Assembly: GCA_026984795.1 (NCBI GenBank)
Contig: JALSRK010000031.1
Coordinates: forward strand, 1 to 64,000
Direction of reading: 5' to 3'
DNA from: Solibacteraceae bacterium
GTDB taxonomy: Bacteria; Acidobacteriota; Terriglobia; Bryobacterales; Bryobacteraceae
Length of the DNA: 64,000 bases
Every line of letters begins with the position of its first letter. Position 1 is the first letter of the stretch. The notes under the pieces are model-generated. The model did no database searches, had not been told where the DNA came from, and worked only from the letters and a program-made list of their open reading frames with translations. The translations under genes and the position numbers were made by a program. Shown here piece by piece: positions 18,125 through 26,875 of the stretch.

Positions 18125-18757
18125 ATGCGTACAGGAACCGTAATTCTGCTGATGGCTCTAGGGACCTCGATCGGCTTCGCGCAACAGGGCAAGCTGCCCG
18201 GCGAAGACTGGGTCCCGCTGTTCAATGGGAAGGACCTCACCGGCTGGGTCGAGGTGGGCCACGAGCGATGGCTCGTCGAGGACGGCGCCATCCACGGCCT
18301 AGCTGTGACGAAAGCTTACGGCTACCTCCGGACCGAGAAGAAGTACAAGGACTTCCAGCTCGGCCTCCGCTTCAAGTGCGAGGGCGACGGCAACAGCGGC
18401 CTCTTCTTCCACGTTGATTTCGAGCCAGGCACTCCGCGGGTGACCCAGGGGCTTCAGTTCGAGATCGACTGCCGGATCAACCACCATACCGCCGGCATCT
18501 ACGGCGACGGACGCCGGTGGGTCGTCTGGCCGGCCCCGGAGAACGAGACCGTCGTCCGCCAGCACGACTGGAACGACCTGCAGGTGCGCGTCGAGGGCAA
18601 CCGCTACGTGGCGCGGCTCAATGGCGTAGAGATGATCGACTTCACCGATCCGCAGCCGAAGTCCTTCGACGGCTACATCGCCCTCCAGCTCCATTCCGGC
18701 GGCGAGGGCAACATGCGCTTCAAGGACATCTATATACGCGACCTCACGAAGCGCTGA
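18125..18757 (+). CDS. DUF1080 (3-keto-disaccharide hydrolase family) secreted protein
   Basis: A 210-aa protein with a signal peptide (MRTGTVILLMALGTSIGFAQ), then a concanavalin-like fold of the DUF1080/3-keto-glucoside hydrolase family. Typical motifs are WVPLFNGKDLTGW at the start of the domain, DFQLGLRFKC, GNSGLFFH, the central WVVWPAPENETVV region, WNDLQVRVEGN and YIALQLHSG near the end. Some family members cleave 3-keto-sugars in the periplasm; many are only predicted. ATG 18125 was chosen for the signal peptide. Its 3' end overlaps the convergent ogt gene by 14 bp. Confidence 0.85.
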   Translation: MRTGTVILLMALGTSIGFAQQGKLPGEDWVPLFNGKDLTGWVEVGHERWLVEDGAIHGLAVTKAYGYLRTEKKYKDFQLGLRFKCEGDGNSGLFFHVDFEPGTPRVTQGLQFEIDCRINHHTAGIYGDGRRWVVWPAPENETVVRQHDWNDLQVRVEGNRYVARLNGVEMIDFTDPQPKSFDGYIALQLHSGGEGNMRFKDIYIRDLTKR

Positions 18758-19310
18758 CGCGACGCCGGTGGCGGCCGCCGGACCCCCGGCGCGCCCCGGC
18801 CCCCTCGATCGCCAGCAGCTTGGCTTTCAGATCGAGCCCGGCCGAGAAGCCGTGCAAGCCGCCGGAAGCCCCAATCACCCGGTGGCACGGCACCAGAACC
18901 GGCACGGGGTTCCGGCCGTTGGCCGCGCCGACGGCCCGTACCGCTCTCGGCGCACCGATCGCCACCGCAACTTCTTTATAACTGCGGGTTTCCCCATAGG
19001 GGATTTCTAGTAGCACCGTCCAGACGCGGCGTTGAAACTCCGTGCCGTGCAGATCCAGCGGCACGGTAAACCGCATGCGGCGGCCGGCGAAGTACTCGCG
19101 CAGCTCGTCGGCCGCCTGTACCAGAATCGGGTCGGCCTGGGCGCGCACGAGCCGCGAACCGGGAAACATCCGCCGCAACTCCTCGAGAAACGCCTCCCGC
19201 CGGCTCCGCAACGCCACCCGGCAGACGCCCCGCGCCGTCGCCGCGAGATAGATCCTCAGGCCGCCCGCCTCTACCGCCGCCCACCGGATCTCGCTTCCGC
19301 CCGCGCGCAT
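18744..19310 (-). CDS. ogt: Methylated-DNA-protein-cysteine S-methyltransferase
   Basis: A 188-aa DNA-repair protein that transfers the methyl group from O6-methylguanine to its own cysteine. The active-site PCHRV motif is present with Cys142. The helix-turn-helix DNA-binding segment (QRRVWTVLLEIPYGETRSYKEVAVAIG) and the conserved VGAANGRNPVPVLVPCHR block are intact. No AdaA-type regulatory domain is present, so it is an Ogt-type stand-alone enzyme. It is followed 6 bp upstream (same strand) by the nitrilase-family lipoprotein gene, so the two may be co-transcribed, although no functional link is evident. The 3' ends of this gene and the DUF1080 gene overlap. Confidence 0.9.
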   Translation of the reverse strand: MRAGGSEIRWAAVEAGGLRIYLAATARGVCRVALRSRREAFLEELRRMFPGSRLVRAQADPILVQAADELREYFAGRRMRFTVPLDLHGTEFQRRVWTVLLEIPYGETRSYKEVAVAIGAPRAVRAVGAANGRNPVPVLVPCHRVIGASGGLHGFSAGLDLKAKLLAIEGAGARRGSGGRHRRRVSAS

Positions 19311-19316
19311 CGGCGC

Positions 19317-20642
19317 CTATCGCGGCATTACCGGCACGTCTAACCGCAACTCGCGATGGAAGCGCCCCCGCATGTCGCCGAGCCACGGATCCACCCACCG
19401 GCGGTTCAGATCGACCGTCGCCCGGATGACCTCTCCGTCCTTGGCCGCCTCGGCCACGATGTTGCCGTCAGGCGTATAGACCCGGGTGGGGAAGTCGTAG
19501 CCGGAAGTCACCAGGTAGACCTGGTTCTCGATGGCCCGGGCTTTCATCAGCGTCTCGTTGCCGCCCCAGATCGGCACCAGGATCAGTTCGGCTCCGCCGA
19601 GCGCCAGCCCCCGGGCCGGGTCGGCGTATTGTGCGTCCCAGCAGATCATCATGCCGACCTTGCCGAAGTCGGTCTCGAAGACCGGATAGGCGGAGCCCGG
19701 GCTGATGCCGCCCTCGGTCTCCTCCCGGGGGATGTAAACCTTGTGATACTTGCCCGCGAGCTTGCCGTCCCGGCCGATCAACACGGCGGTGTTGTACAGC
19801 GCCGGACCGTCCCGCTCGTAGATGCCGGCGGCGACGTAAGCGTTGTGCCGCCGCGCCAGCTCGCCCAGCCGCTCCGTCGTCGGCCCCGGCACCCGCTCGG
19901 CGACGTCGGCGTACTTCTTGCCCGTCCCGACCACCGTGATACCCTCGGGCAGCAGGATGATGTCCACCTTGTCCCGAACCTCACGGTCCACCAGCTCGAT
20001 GAACCGCCGCACGGACTCTTCCGCCGAGCCGGTCTCCTGCGGACGGTAGTTCACCGAAACGACGCGCACGGGCCGCGGCTCGGGCGCGGGAATCGGCTCG
20101 AGCTTCACATCGTCGAACCAGACCCTGCCGTCCGGCGCGTCCCACAGCAGGAGCTGAATGCGGACCGCCGCGGCGTCCTCCGGCGCCGGGGCCTCCGCTG
20201 TCAGCCGCGTCCATTCGCCCTCGGGCTCTTCGCGCCAGGCGTATTCGGGCTGGCCGGCGCGCTTGCCGTCGCCCTTGGCCCAGTCCAGGCGGCAGACCAC
20301 CTGGCGGGTGTGAAGCGTCAATCCCTCGTAACGGTAGAGCAGGCTCAGCCGGTACCAATGGCCCGGCTCGATGCCTTCGACGGTGCGCTCCCAGCCACCG
20401 AGGACCGCCCGGTTGCCGTTGCCCCTCACCACCAGCGCGCCCTCGGGCGTCCGGGCCCCCTCGCGCTCCACGGTGAGCAGGGCGGCGTTCTCCGGCCGCG
20501 GCGCCCACGGCCGCCAATCCCCGTACTCGGTGAGCCCCGCCGCCCCGGCCTCCGGCGCCGCTTCCTTCGGCGGCCCGCCGCAAGCCGCGAGCAACGGCAA
20601 TACTACCACGGCGATACATTTGACGTACCTTGTGCTCCGCAT
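19317..20642 (-). CDS. Nitrilase-superfamily amidohydrolase lipoprotein with N-terminal jelly-roll domain
   Basis: A 441-aa predicted lipoprotein (lipobox LLAACGG, Cys21). Residues ~37-185 look like a carbohydrate-binding-module-type jelly-roll (GHWYRLSLLYRYEG, VRIQLLLWDAPDGRVWFDDVKLEP). Residues ~190-441 form the carbon-nitrogen hydrolase domain with the complete Glu-Lys-Cys triad: Glu233 (ILLPEG), Lys301 (KYHKVY) and Cys334 (MICWD). The family hydrolyses C-N bonds in amides or nitriles and is normally cytoplasmic; here the enzyme is surface-tethered and fused to a putative ligand-binding domain. The natural substrate could be an amide-bearing sugar or peptide, which is speculative. It lies 6 bp before ogt on the same strand. 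Confidence 0.85.
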   Translation of the reverse strand: MRSTRYVKCIAVVVLPLLAACGGPPKEAAPEAGAAGLTEYGDWRPWAPRPENAALLTVEREGARTPEGALVVRGNGNRAVLGGWERTVEGIEPGHWYRLSLLYRYEGLTLHTRQVVCRLDWAKGDGKRAGQPEYAWREEPEGEWTRLTAEAPAPEDAAAVRIQLLLWDAPDGRVWFDDVKLEPIPAPEPRPVRVVSVNYRPQETGSAEESVRRFIELVDREVRDKVDIILLPEGITVVGTGKKYADVAERVPGPTTERLGELARRHNAYVAAGIYERDGPALYNTAVLIGRDGKLAGKYHKVYIPREETEGGISPGSAYPVFETDFGKVGMMICWDAQYADPARGLALGGAELILVPIWGGNETLMKARAIENQVYLVTSGYDFPTRVYTPDGNIVAEAAKDGEVIRATVDLNRRWVDPWLGDMRGRFHRELRLDVPVMPR

Positions 20643-20719
20643 GGCTGCTCCGATTATAGGCCGCCGCCGGGTGCAGCGATACCGCCGGACCTCCTCTGAG
20701 AGCCCCCGGGCCTCAGGCC

Positions 20720-21889
20720 TCAGCGGTACGCCGGAATCCCCGTGACGCGCTCGCCGATGATCAGCGCGTGGATGTGGTCAGTCCCCTCGTAGGTCTTCAC
20801 GGTTTCGAGATTCGCCATGTGCCGCATCAGCGGGTACTCGTCCATGATGCCGTTGGCCCCCAGCAGGTCACGGCTGATGCGGGCGCACTCGAGCGCGATG
20901 GCTACGTTGTTGCGCTTGAGCATCGAGACGTGGGCCGGGTCGGCCTTGCCCTGGTCCTTGAGCCGCCCCACGTGCAGGGCCAGCAACTGCGCCTTGGTGA
21001 TCTCGGTAATCATCCAGGCGAGCTTCTCCTGGACAAGCTGGTGCGAGGCGATCGGCTTGTCGTCGAACTGCTTGCGGTCCAGGCTGTACTGCCGGGCGGT
21101 CTCGTAGCACTCCATGGCCGCGCCGATCACCCCCCAGCCGATGCCGTACCGCGCCTGGGTGAGACAGCTCAGCGCCGTCTTCAGGCCCACCGCCCCCGGC
21201 AGCGCGTTCGCAACCGGAATCCGGCACTCATTCAGTGACAGGCTCGAGGTGACCGAAGCCCGCATCGAGAGCTTACCGTGGATGTCCGAGGTCGTGTAGC
21301 CGGGCGTTCCCTTCTCCACCAAGAACCCTCGCACGCGGCCCTCGCCCCGCGCCCAGACGACGGCCACGTCGGCGATGGAGCCGTTGGTGATCCAGGTCTT
21401 TTCGCCGTTGAGCACCCACTCGTCGCCCTCCAGGCGCGCCGTGGCCCGCATGCCCCCGGGGTTCGAGCCGAAATCCGGCTCGGTGAGCCCGAAGCAGCCG
21501 ATCGCCTCCCCGGTGGCCAGCTTCGGCAGCCACTTCTGCTTCTGCTCCTCGGAGCCGTAGGCGTGGATGGGGAACATCACCAGCGCGCTCTGCACCGAGA
21601 TGAAGCTCCTGACGCCGGAGTCGCCCCGCTCGATCTCCTGCATGATCAGCCCGTAGTCGACATTGCTCATGCCGGCGCAGCCGTAGCCCTCCAGGTTGGC
21701 CCCGAAGAAGCCCATCTCGCCCATCAGCGGGATGATCTCGTCGGGGAAGCGGCCCTCGTTCCAGCATTCGCGGATCACCGGCTTGACGTGCTCCTCGACG
21801 AACTCCCGCGCGGTCTGCCGCACCAGCAGCTCCTCCTCGGTGAAGAGCGAATCGATGTGCATGTAGTCGACGCCTCGGAAAGGTGGCAT
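20720..21889 (-). CDS. Acyl-CoA dehydrogenase, glutaryl-CoA dehydrogenase-like
   Basis: A 389-aa FAD enzyme that oxidises acyl-CoA to enoyl-CoA. The family's N-terminal helices (EEELLVRQTAREFVEEHVKP), the FAD-binding segment CFGLTEPDFGSNPGGM, the WITNGSIAD strand, the LDRKQFDDKPIASHQLVQEKLA helix and the closing YEGTDHIHALIIGERVTGIPAY block are all present. The catalytic Glu is in YEGT. This last block is most like glutaryl-CoA dehydrogenases, so lysine/tryptophan catabolism is likely. The start was set at ATG 21889, which gives the family length and has GGAACT upstream; the frame extends another 34 low-complexity residues. It is divergent from the TPR-barrel gene. Confidence 0.85.
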   Translation of the reverse strand: MPPFRGVDYMHIDSLFTEEELLVRQTAREFVEEHVKPVIRECWNEGRFPDEIIPLMGEMGFFGANLEGYGCAGMSNVDYGLIMQEIERGDSGVRSFISVQSALVMFPIHAYGSEEQKQKWLPKLATGEAIGCFGLTEPDFGSNPGGMRATARLEGDEWVLNGEKTWITNGSIADVAVVWARGEGRVRGFLVEKGTPGYTTSDIHGKLSMRASVTSSLSLNECRIPVANALPGAVGLKTALSCLTQARYGIGWGVIGAAMECYETARQYSLDRKQFDDKPIASHQLVQEKLAWMITEITKAQLLALHVGRLKDQGKADPAHVSMLKRNNVAIALECARISRDLLGANGIMDEYPLMRHMANLETVKTYEGTDHIHALIIGERVTGIPAYR

Positions 21890-22060
21890 AGCAGTTCCAT
21901 TGTCGCCTAGCGCGCAGAGGGGCATCAGCGGGGCGGGCGGGGCGCCTGCTCCGGGAGCATCGCGACGATCCCGCCGCTCCGGCTGGGTCAAAGTGAGATT
22001 CTTGCTCCGGCGGAACCACTATCACTTGCGAGTATGCCGGGCATAGGCACGGGGGTAGCC

Positions 22061-24079
22061 ATGAGCAAGGCCGTTCTGATCTGTCTGGCGATGCTAGCTG
22101 TCCCGTCGTGGGGCCAGGCGCCCGATCCCGCCTATCCTCACCTCGAACGCGCCTACGCTGCCCTGCGGTCGAAGGACTATGACGCCGCCATCGCCGCCTT
22201 CCGCCGGGCCCTGGACGCCGGGGCGCGGCGGCCCGCCGTCTACAAGGATCTGGCGTACACCTATCTGAAGGTCGGCGAGAACGAGGCGGCCCGCGACCAG
22301 TTCGAGCAGGCGATGCGCCTGGACCCCCAGGACTTCCATGTCGCCCTGGAGTATGCCTTTTTGTGCTACGAGACCGGCCGCGAGGCCGAGGCGCGGCGGG
22401 TCTTCGACCGGGTCCGGCGAGAAGGCGATCCGCAGTCGCGCCAGACCGCCGAGCGCGCCTTCCAGCGTATCGATGCGGCCCTGGCGGCCGGCATCGAGCG
22501 CTGGCGCCGGGTGGTGCAGGCGGATCCCGGCAACTTCAGCGCCCACCGGGAGCTGGCGCGCCTGGCCGACCATCGTGACGAGAAGGCCCTCGCCCTCGAG
22601 CACTACCGCGCGGCCTGGCAGCTGCGGCCGGAGGAACGTGAACTGCTGCTCGACATCGCCCGCCTGGCCCGGGACCTCGGCCGCGAAAACGAAGCGATGG
22701 CCGCGCTGCTGGCGGCCTCCCGCGGCAGCGAGCCCCGCGCCGCCGACCGCGCCCGCGAACTGCTGCCGGACCGCTACCCCTACGCCTATGAGTTCGAAGC
22801 CGCCCTCAACCTCGACCCGGCCAACGTCAAGCTGCGCCGCGAATACGCCTACCTCCTGCTCGAAATGCACCGCACGGCCGACGCGGAACGCCAGTTCGCC
22901 CGCATCGTCGCCGATGCGCCGGACGATCTGCTCGCCACCGCGCAACTCGGGTTCCTCTTGCTGGACCGCGGCGAGCATGAGCAAGCCATGCCGCTGCTCA
23001 AACGGGTGCTGGACGGCGGAGACCCCGAACTGGCGGAACGGGTGCGCAAGACGCTGAACCTGCCCGCGCCACGGCGCCCCGCTCAGCCGCCCCCGGCGTC
23101 TCCGCCGCCGGCGTCCGACGCCAAGGCCATGGGCCGAAAAAGCCTCGAGCTCGGCTATCTGAAGGACGCCGTCAAGTACCTCCAGCTCGCCCACGAGGCC
23201 GACCCGCTGGACTTCGAGGTCATGCTCGACCTCGGCCGCGCCTGGAACATCCTCAAGCGGGACGACGAGGCGATCCGCTGGTTCGACCTGGCCCGGCGCA
23301 GTCCCGACCCGAAGATCGCCGCCGAGGCCCGGCGCGCCTGGCGCAACCTGCGCCCGGCCTACAAACGCTTCCGGCACACGTTTTGGATCTTGCCCTTCTA
23401 TTCCTCCCGGTGGAAGGACGCCTTCGGTTATGCCCAGTACAAGCTCGAAGCCAAGCTGAAGCGCCTGCCGCTCCGGCCCTACATTTCCGTCCGCTTCGCC
23501 GGCGACGCCCGCCGCACCATCGGCTCCGTCCTGCCTCGGTACCTCTCGGAAAGCTCCTTCGTCGCCGGGGTGGGCATCCGTACCGTGACCTGGAACGGGC
23601 TGACGGGGTGGGCCGAAGCGGGCTCCGACATCAGTTACCTGGACCGCCACGACCGCCCCGGGCGCATGGCGCCAGACTACCGCGGCGGCGTCTCCTTCTC
23701 GAAGGGCTTCGGAGCGCTGCTCGGCGGCGAAGCGCCCGGCTGGTTCTTCGAAACCTACGTGGACGGCCTCTACATGAGCCGCTTCGATCACACCTTCCTC
23801 GGCTACTTCCAGAACCGCGCCGGCTACACGCTGCCTGCGCTCGGCAGCTTCCAGTTGCAAGCCGGCTGGAACGGCAACCTGACCGTCGAGGCCAAACGCC
23901 AGCCGTGGGCGAACTTCGCCGAGTACGGCCCGGCGCTCCGGTTCCGCTGGTCGTGGATGCCGAAGTCGATGGTGATCTCGGTGGATCTGCTGCGGGGCGT
24001 CTACCTGCTGGCGAACAGCCCCTATGGGTCCCGCTACACCGATCTGCGCGTCGGAGTGTGGTATGCCTTCACCCGGTAG
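22061..24079 (+). CDS. TPR outer-membrane beta-barrel protein (PgaA/PelB/NfrA-like)
   Basis: A 672-aa protein. A signal peptide (MSKAVLICLAMLAVPSWGQ) is followed by roughly eight to ten TPR-like helical repeats through about residue 430, interrupted by a proline-rich linker near 340 (PAPRRPAQPPPASPPP). The last ~240 residues alternate polar and hydrophobic residues with many aromatic strands (LRPYISVRFAGDARR, FETYVDGLYMSRFDH, FQLQAGWNGNLTVEA) and end in VWYAFTR, a beta-barrel. TPR-plus-barrel proteins export polysaccharides in the Pga and Pel systems, and NfrA is similar. A GGGGGT Shine-Dalgarno before ATG 22061 fixes the start. Its stop overlaps the next gene by 17 nt, so the two are translationally coupled. 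No synthase or deacetylase is adjacent. Confidence 0.7.
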   Translation: MSKAVLICLAMLAVPSWGQAPDPAYPHLERAYAALRSKDYDAAIAAFRRALDAGARRPAVYKDLAYTYLKVGENEAARDQFEQAMRLDPQDFHVALEYAFLCYETGREAEARRVFDRVRREGDPQSRQTAERAFQRIDAALAAGIERWRRVVQADPGNFSAHRELARLADHRDEKALALEHYRAAWQLRPEERELLLDIARLARDLGRENEAMAALLAASRGSEPRAADRARELLPDRYPYAYEFEAALNLDPANVKLRREYAYLLLEMHRTADAERQFARIVADAPDDLLATAQLGFLLLDRGEHEQAMPLLKRVLDGGDPELAERVRKTLNLPAPRRPAQPPPASPPPASDAKAMGRKSLELGYLKDAVKYLQLAHEADPLDFEVMLDLGRAWNILKRDDEAIRWFDLARRSPDPKIAAEARRAWRNLRPAYKRFRHTFWILPFYSSRWKDAFGYAQYKLEAKLKRLPLRPYISVRFAGDARRTIGSVLPRYLSESSFVAGVGIRTVTWNGLTGWAEAGSDISYLDRHDRPGRMAPDYRGGVSFSKGFGALLGGEAPGWFFETYVDGLYMSRFDHTFLGYFQNRAGYTLPALGSFQLQAGWNGNLTVEAKRQPWANFAEYGPALRFRWSWMPKSMVISVDLLRGVYLLANSPYGSRYTDLRVGVWYAFTR

Positions 24080-26120
24080 AATCGCCGCCCTGCTGCTGGC
24101 TGCCTCCGCGCTGGCCGCCGCCCCGGCCCGTACCGGCGGGCCCGCCGGACCCAGGGCGCCGGCGCTCACCTACCACGCAGATGGTTCCGCTGCGGGCTCC
24201 TGGTCGGACCTGCTCTCCGCGCTCGGGCTGCAGGAGGTCCCGCTGGAAGAGGCCGATATCCTGATCACCGGCTCGGGGGAGCCGCCGCCGGATCTCGAGA
24301 CCCGCGTCCGGTCCGGGCTCTTGGCGGTAGTCGAAGCCGGTTCCCCGGCCGCCCGCGGCTTCGGATTCGTTCCAACGGAGAAGCGCATCACGGTCCAGAG
24401 CCTCCGGGACGAGCGGGCCCCGGAATTGCGTATCGTCTGGGAGCATGAGCAGGAGGTGCCGGTCTACAGACTCCCCGACGGGGCGCGGGTCTTCGCCCGG
24501 GACCGTTGGACCGGAGCGCCGTTGGCGGCCGGGCTTCGCCTCGGAGCCGGGGCGGTACTCTGGACGGCGGTCTCGCCGGGCAAGGGCGGCTACGAGCGGT
24601 TTCCCTACTTGCTTCAGGCCCTGGCCGATCTGGGCCTGGAGGCGCCTTTCCGCTCCCAGCGCCTCTGGGCGTTCCTCGACGGAGCCTACCGGCTGCGCGT
24701 CGATCTGGACTATTTCGCCCGGAGGTGGCGCCGGGCGGGAATCAGCGCCGTCCAGGCCGCCGCCTGGCACTACTTCGAGGGCGACGAGCAGCGCGACGCC
24801 TGGCTGCAGCGGCTGATCCGCGCCTGCCACCGCCAGGGGATCCAGGTCTACGCCTGGCTCGAGCTGCCCCACGTCAGCGAGCGCTTCTGGCAGGAGCACC
24901 CGGAATGGCGCGAGAAGACGGCCGCCGGCCAGGACGCCCACCTGGACTGGCGCAAGCTCATGAACCTGCTGAACCCGGACTGCGCCCGGGCGGTGGCGGC
25001 GGGCATCGAGCGCCTCATCCTGAACTTCGACTGGGACGGGGTGAACCTGGCCGAGCTCTACTTCGAGTCCCTGGAAGGGGCGGCCGATCCGGCGCGCTTC
25101 ACTCCGATGAACGCTGACGTGCGGGCCGAGTTCCAGCGGCTGCACGGCTTCGATCCGGCCGGCCTGTTCCAACCCGGCGTGAAGCCGGCCCCAGCGAAGC
25201 TGCGCCTGTTCCTGGACTACCGCGCCGACCTGGCGGCGCGGCTCCAGGAAGAGTGGATCGCCCGGATCGAACGGCTGCGGAACAAGCGGCCCCACCTGGG
25301 GCTCGTCCTCACCCAGGTGGATGACCGCTATGACGCTGGGATGCGTGACCTGATCGGCGCCGACAGCGCCCGCGCCCTGGCGCTGCTCGACAAGCACGAC
25401 TTCGTGTTCCTCGTCGAGGACCCGGCCACCGTCTGGAGCCATGGTCCGGAGCGCTACCCGGAGATCGCCCGGCGCTACCGGCCGCTCACCAGCCGGCACG
25501 GCCGCCTGGCCATCGACATCAACGTGGTGGAGCGCTACCAGGACGTCTACCCCACCAAGCAGCAGACCGGCGGCGAAATGCTGCGCCAGGTACACCTGGC
25601 GTCGCTGGCGTTCCCGCGGGTGGCGCTCTACGCCGAGCACTCGCTCTTGAAGCCCGACCTCGCCCTGCTGCCCGCCGCCGCGGCCGCCGTCGAGCGCGCG
25701 GTCCGGCACGGCCGGGCCTTGACGGTGACGAGCCGCTGGGGAGCCGGCGTGCGGTGGCGCGGTCCGGCCCGGGTGAACGGGAAGCTCTGGCCCGTCATCG
25801 GAGAGGGCGTCGTCTGCCTGCCGCCGGGCACGCACACCGTGGAGCCGGCCGCCGAGGAGCCGCCGCTGCGGATCCTGCGACTGAACGCCGATCTGGTTTC
25901 CGCCGAAGCCAGCGGCGAAAGCGTCGAGATCGCCTACGAGGCCTCGGCCCGGGCCTACGCCGTGCTGGAGCGGCGGCCGGCTCGTCTGGCGCTCGACGGC
26001 TTCGAGGAGCCGGTGAAGGGGCTGGAAACCGAAGAGGGCTTCGTCGTCAGCCTGCCCCGGGGCCAGCACCTGGCGGTCTTCTACGCGGAGGATCGGGGCG
26101 GCTCTCTCCTGTCGGAGTAA
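24063..26120 (+). CDS. Secreted TIM-barrel glycosidase-like protein, paired with the TPR-barrel exporter
   Basis: A 685-aa exported protein (signal RIAALLLAASALAAAPA). The N-terminal ~200 residues look like a class-I glutamine-amidotransferase-like domain (ADILITGSGEPPPDL, AVLWTAVSPGKGGYERFPYLLQALADLGL). A (beta/alpha)8 domain follows at about 220-530: YFARRWRRAGISAVQAAAWH, QGIQVYAWLELPHV, WDGVNLAELYFESL, LVLTQVDDRYD and LAIDINVVERYQDVYPT. The acids in NLAELYFE are catalytic candidates. A C-terminal beta-sandwich closes the protein. This order resembles the hydrolase parts of PelA/PgaB, without a polysaccharide deacetylase domain. It starts at ATG 24063, 17 nt inside the TPR-barrel gene. The substrate is unknown. 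Confidence 0.65.
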   Translation: MPSPGRIAALLLAASALAAAPARTGGPAGPRAPALTYHADGSAAGSWSDLLSALGLQEVPLEEADILITGSGEPPPDLETRVRSGLLAVVEAGSPAARGFGFVPTEKRITVQSLRDERAPELRIVWEHEQEVPVYRLPDGARVFARDRWTGAPLAAGLRLGAGAVLWTAVSPGKGGYERFPYLLQALADLGLEAPFRSQRLWAFLDGAYRLRVDLDYFARRWRRAGISAVQAAAWHYFEGDEQRDAWLQRLIRACHRQGIQVYAWLELPHVSERFWQEHPEWREKTAAGQDAHLDWRKLMNLLNPDCARAVAAGIERLILNFDWDGVNLAELYFESLEGAADPARFTPMNADVRAEFQRLHGFDPAGLFQPGVKPAPAKLRLFLDYRADLAARLQEEWIARIERLRNKRPHLGLVLTQVDDRYDAGMRDLIGADSARALALLDKHDFVFLVEDPATVWSHGPERYPEIARRYRPLTSRHGRLAIDINVVERYQDVYPTKQQTGGEMLRQVHLASLAFPRVALYAEHSLLKPDLALLPAAAAAVERAVRHGRALTVTSRWGAGVRWRGPARVNGKLWPVIGEGVVCLPPGTHTVEPAAEEPPLRILRLNADLVSAEASGESVEIAYEASARAYAVLERRPARLALDGFEEPVKGLETEEGFVVSLPRGQHLAVFYAEDRGGSLLSE

Positions 26121-26159
26121 CCCCACGACCAGGTCCGGGCGGCGCTTCGCCGGCGCCCC

Positions 26160-26789
26160 TCAGAACCGGAAGACCCAGCCGACGCTCGCTTCGCCCTGGT
26201 TCATGTAGTGGTCGTTGGGAATCTCCCAGCAGTAGCCCCACCAGTCGCACCAGACGCCGCCGGGCGTCGAGAACAAATAGGTCGGCGTCCACCGGGCCTG
26301 GAACCGGAAGCCCATGTGGTCGTTGACGAACAGCTTCAGGCCGCCGCCGACGTGGTAGGAGGGCTTCGTCTGTGAAGTGTGGTTCCCGGAGCCCCGGAGC
26401 GCCCCGACTCCGAAGGAGAGAAACGGGCGGACCCGGGCGAACGGATCCCGGAAGTTGTAGACGACGCTGCCCATGTACTGGTCCAGATGAACATCGACAT
26501 TCTCGAGCACCTGATAGCCGCCGCGGAGCCACGCCTTCGCCCTCGTCGGCTGGCGGCTCCAGAGGAACTCCAGGGCGAAGTGCTCGTTCAAGTTGTAGGC
26601 GGCAGTGACACCGTAGGACAGGCTGGGACTGAACTTCACCCATTCGACGTCACGCACGACGGGCTTGTCGGATTCCACCGGGACGTCGCCGCCGAACTTG
26701 TAGCCGGCGAACGGCGCAACCTCGAAACGCTGCGCGTGCAGGGCTCCGGCCACCCCAATCAGCAGGACCGCTGGCCACCACTGGCGCAT
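26160..26789 (-). CDS. Outer-membrane beta-barrel protein
   Basis: A 209-aa protein with a signal peptide (MRQWWPAVLLIGVAGALHAQ) and eight or so amphipathic strands: RFEVAPFAGYKFGG, SLSYGVTAAYNLNEHFALEFLWSR, FLSFGVGALRGSG, YHVGGGLKLFVND, FRFQARWTPTYLF, ending SVGWVFRF with a terminal Phe. This is the OmpA/OmpX-like 8-strand barrel type. A loop with paired Cys (GVWCDWWGYCWE) could form a disulphide at the surface. It is convergent with the glycosidase-like gene 40 bp away and has no partner gene. A role in envelope structure or ligand binding is all that can be said. Confidence 0.75.
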   Translation of the reverse strand: MRQWWPAVLLIGVAGALHAQRFEVAPFAGYKFGGDVPVESDKPVVRDVEWVKFSPSLSYGVTAAYNLNEHFALEFLWSRQPTRAKAWLRGGYQVLENVDVHLDQYMGSVVYNFRDPFARVRPFLSFGVGALRGSGNHTSQTKPSYHVGGGLKLFVNDHMGFRFQARWTPTYLFSTPGGVWCDWWGYCWEIPNDHYMNQGEASVGWVFRF

Positions 26790-26875
26790 CGCGAGAGTAT
26801 CCTCCCAGGGTGTCGCCCGTCTCTATTCTGCTGGACGCGGCCGGAACCAGCCAGGTTCTACCCAGTCGCTTGCCC

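Noticed and set aside
24069-26126. Long minus-strand open frame opposite the glycosidase-like gene
   Set aside because: Mirror frame of a gene with a signal peptide, domain structure and coupled start; the antisense product has no recognisable features.
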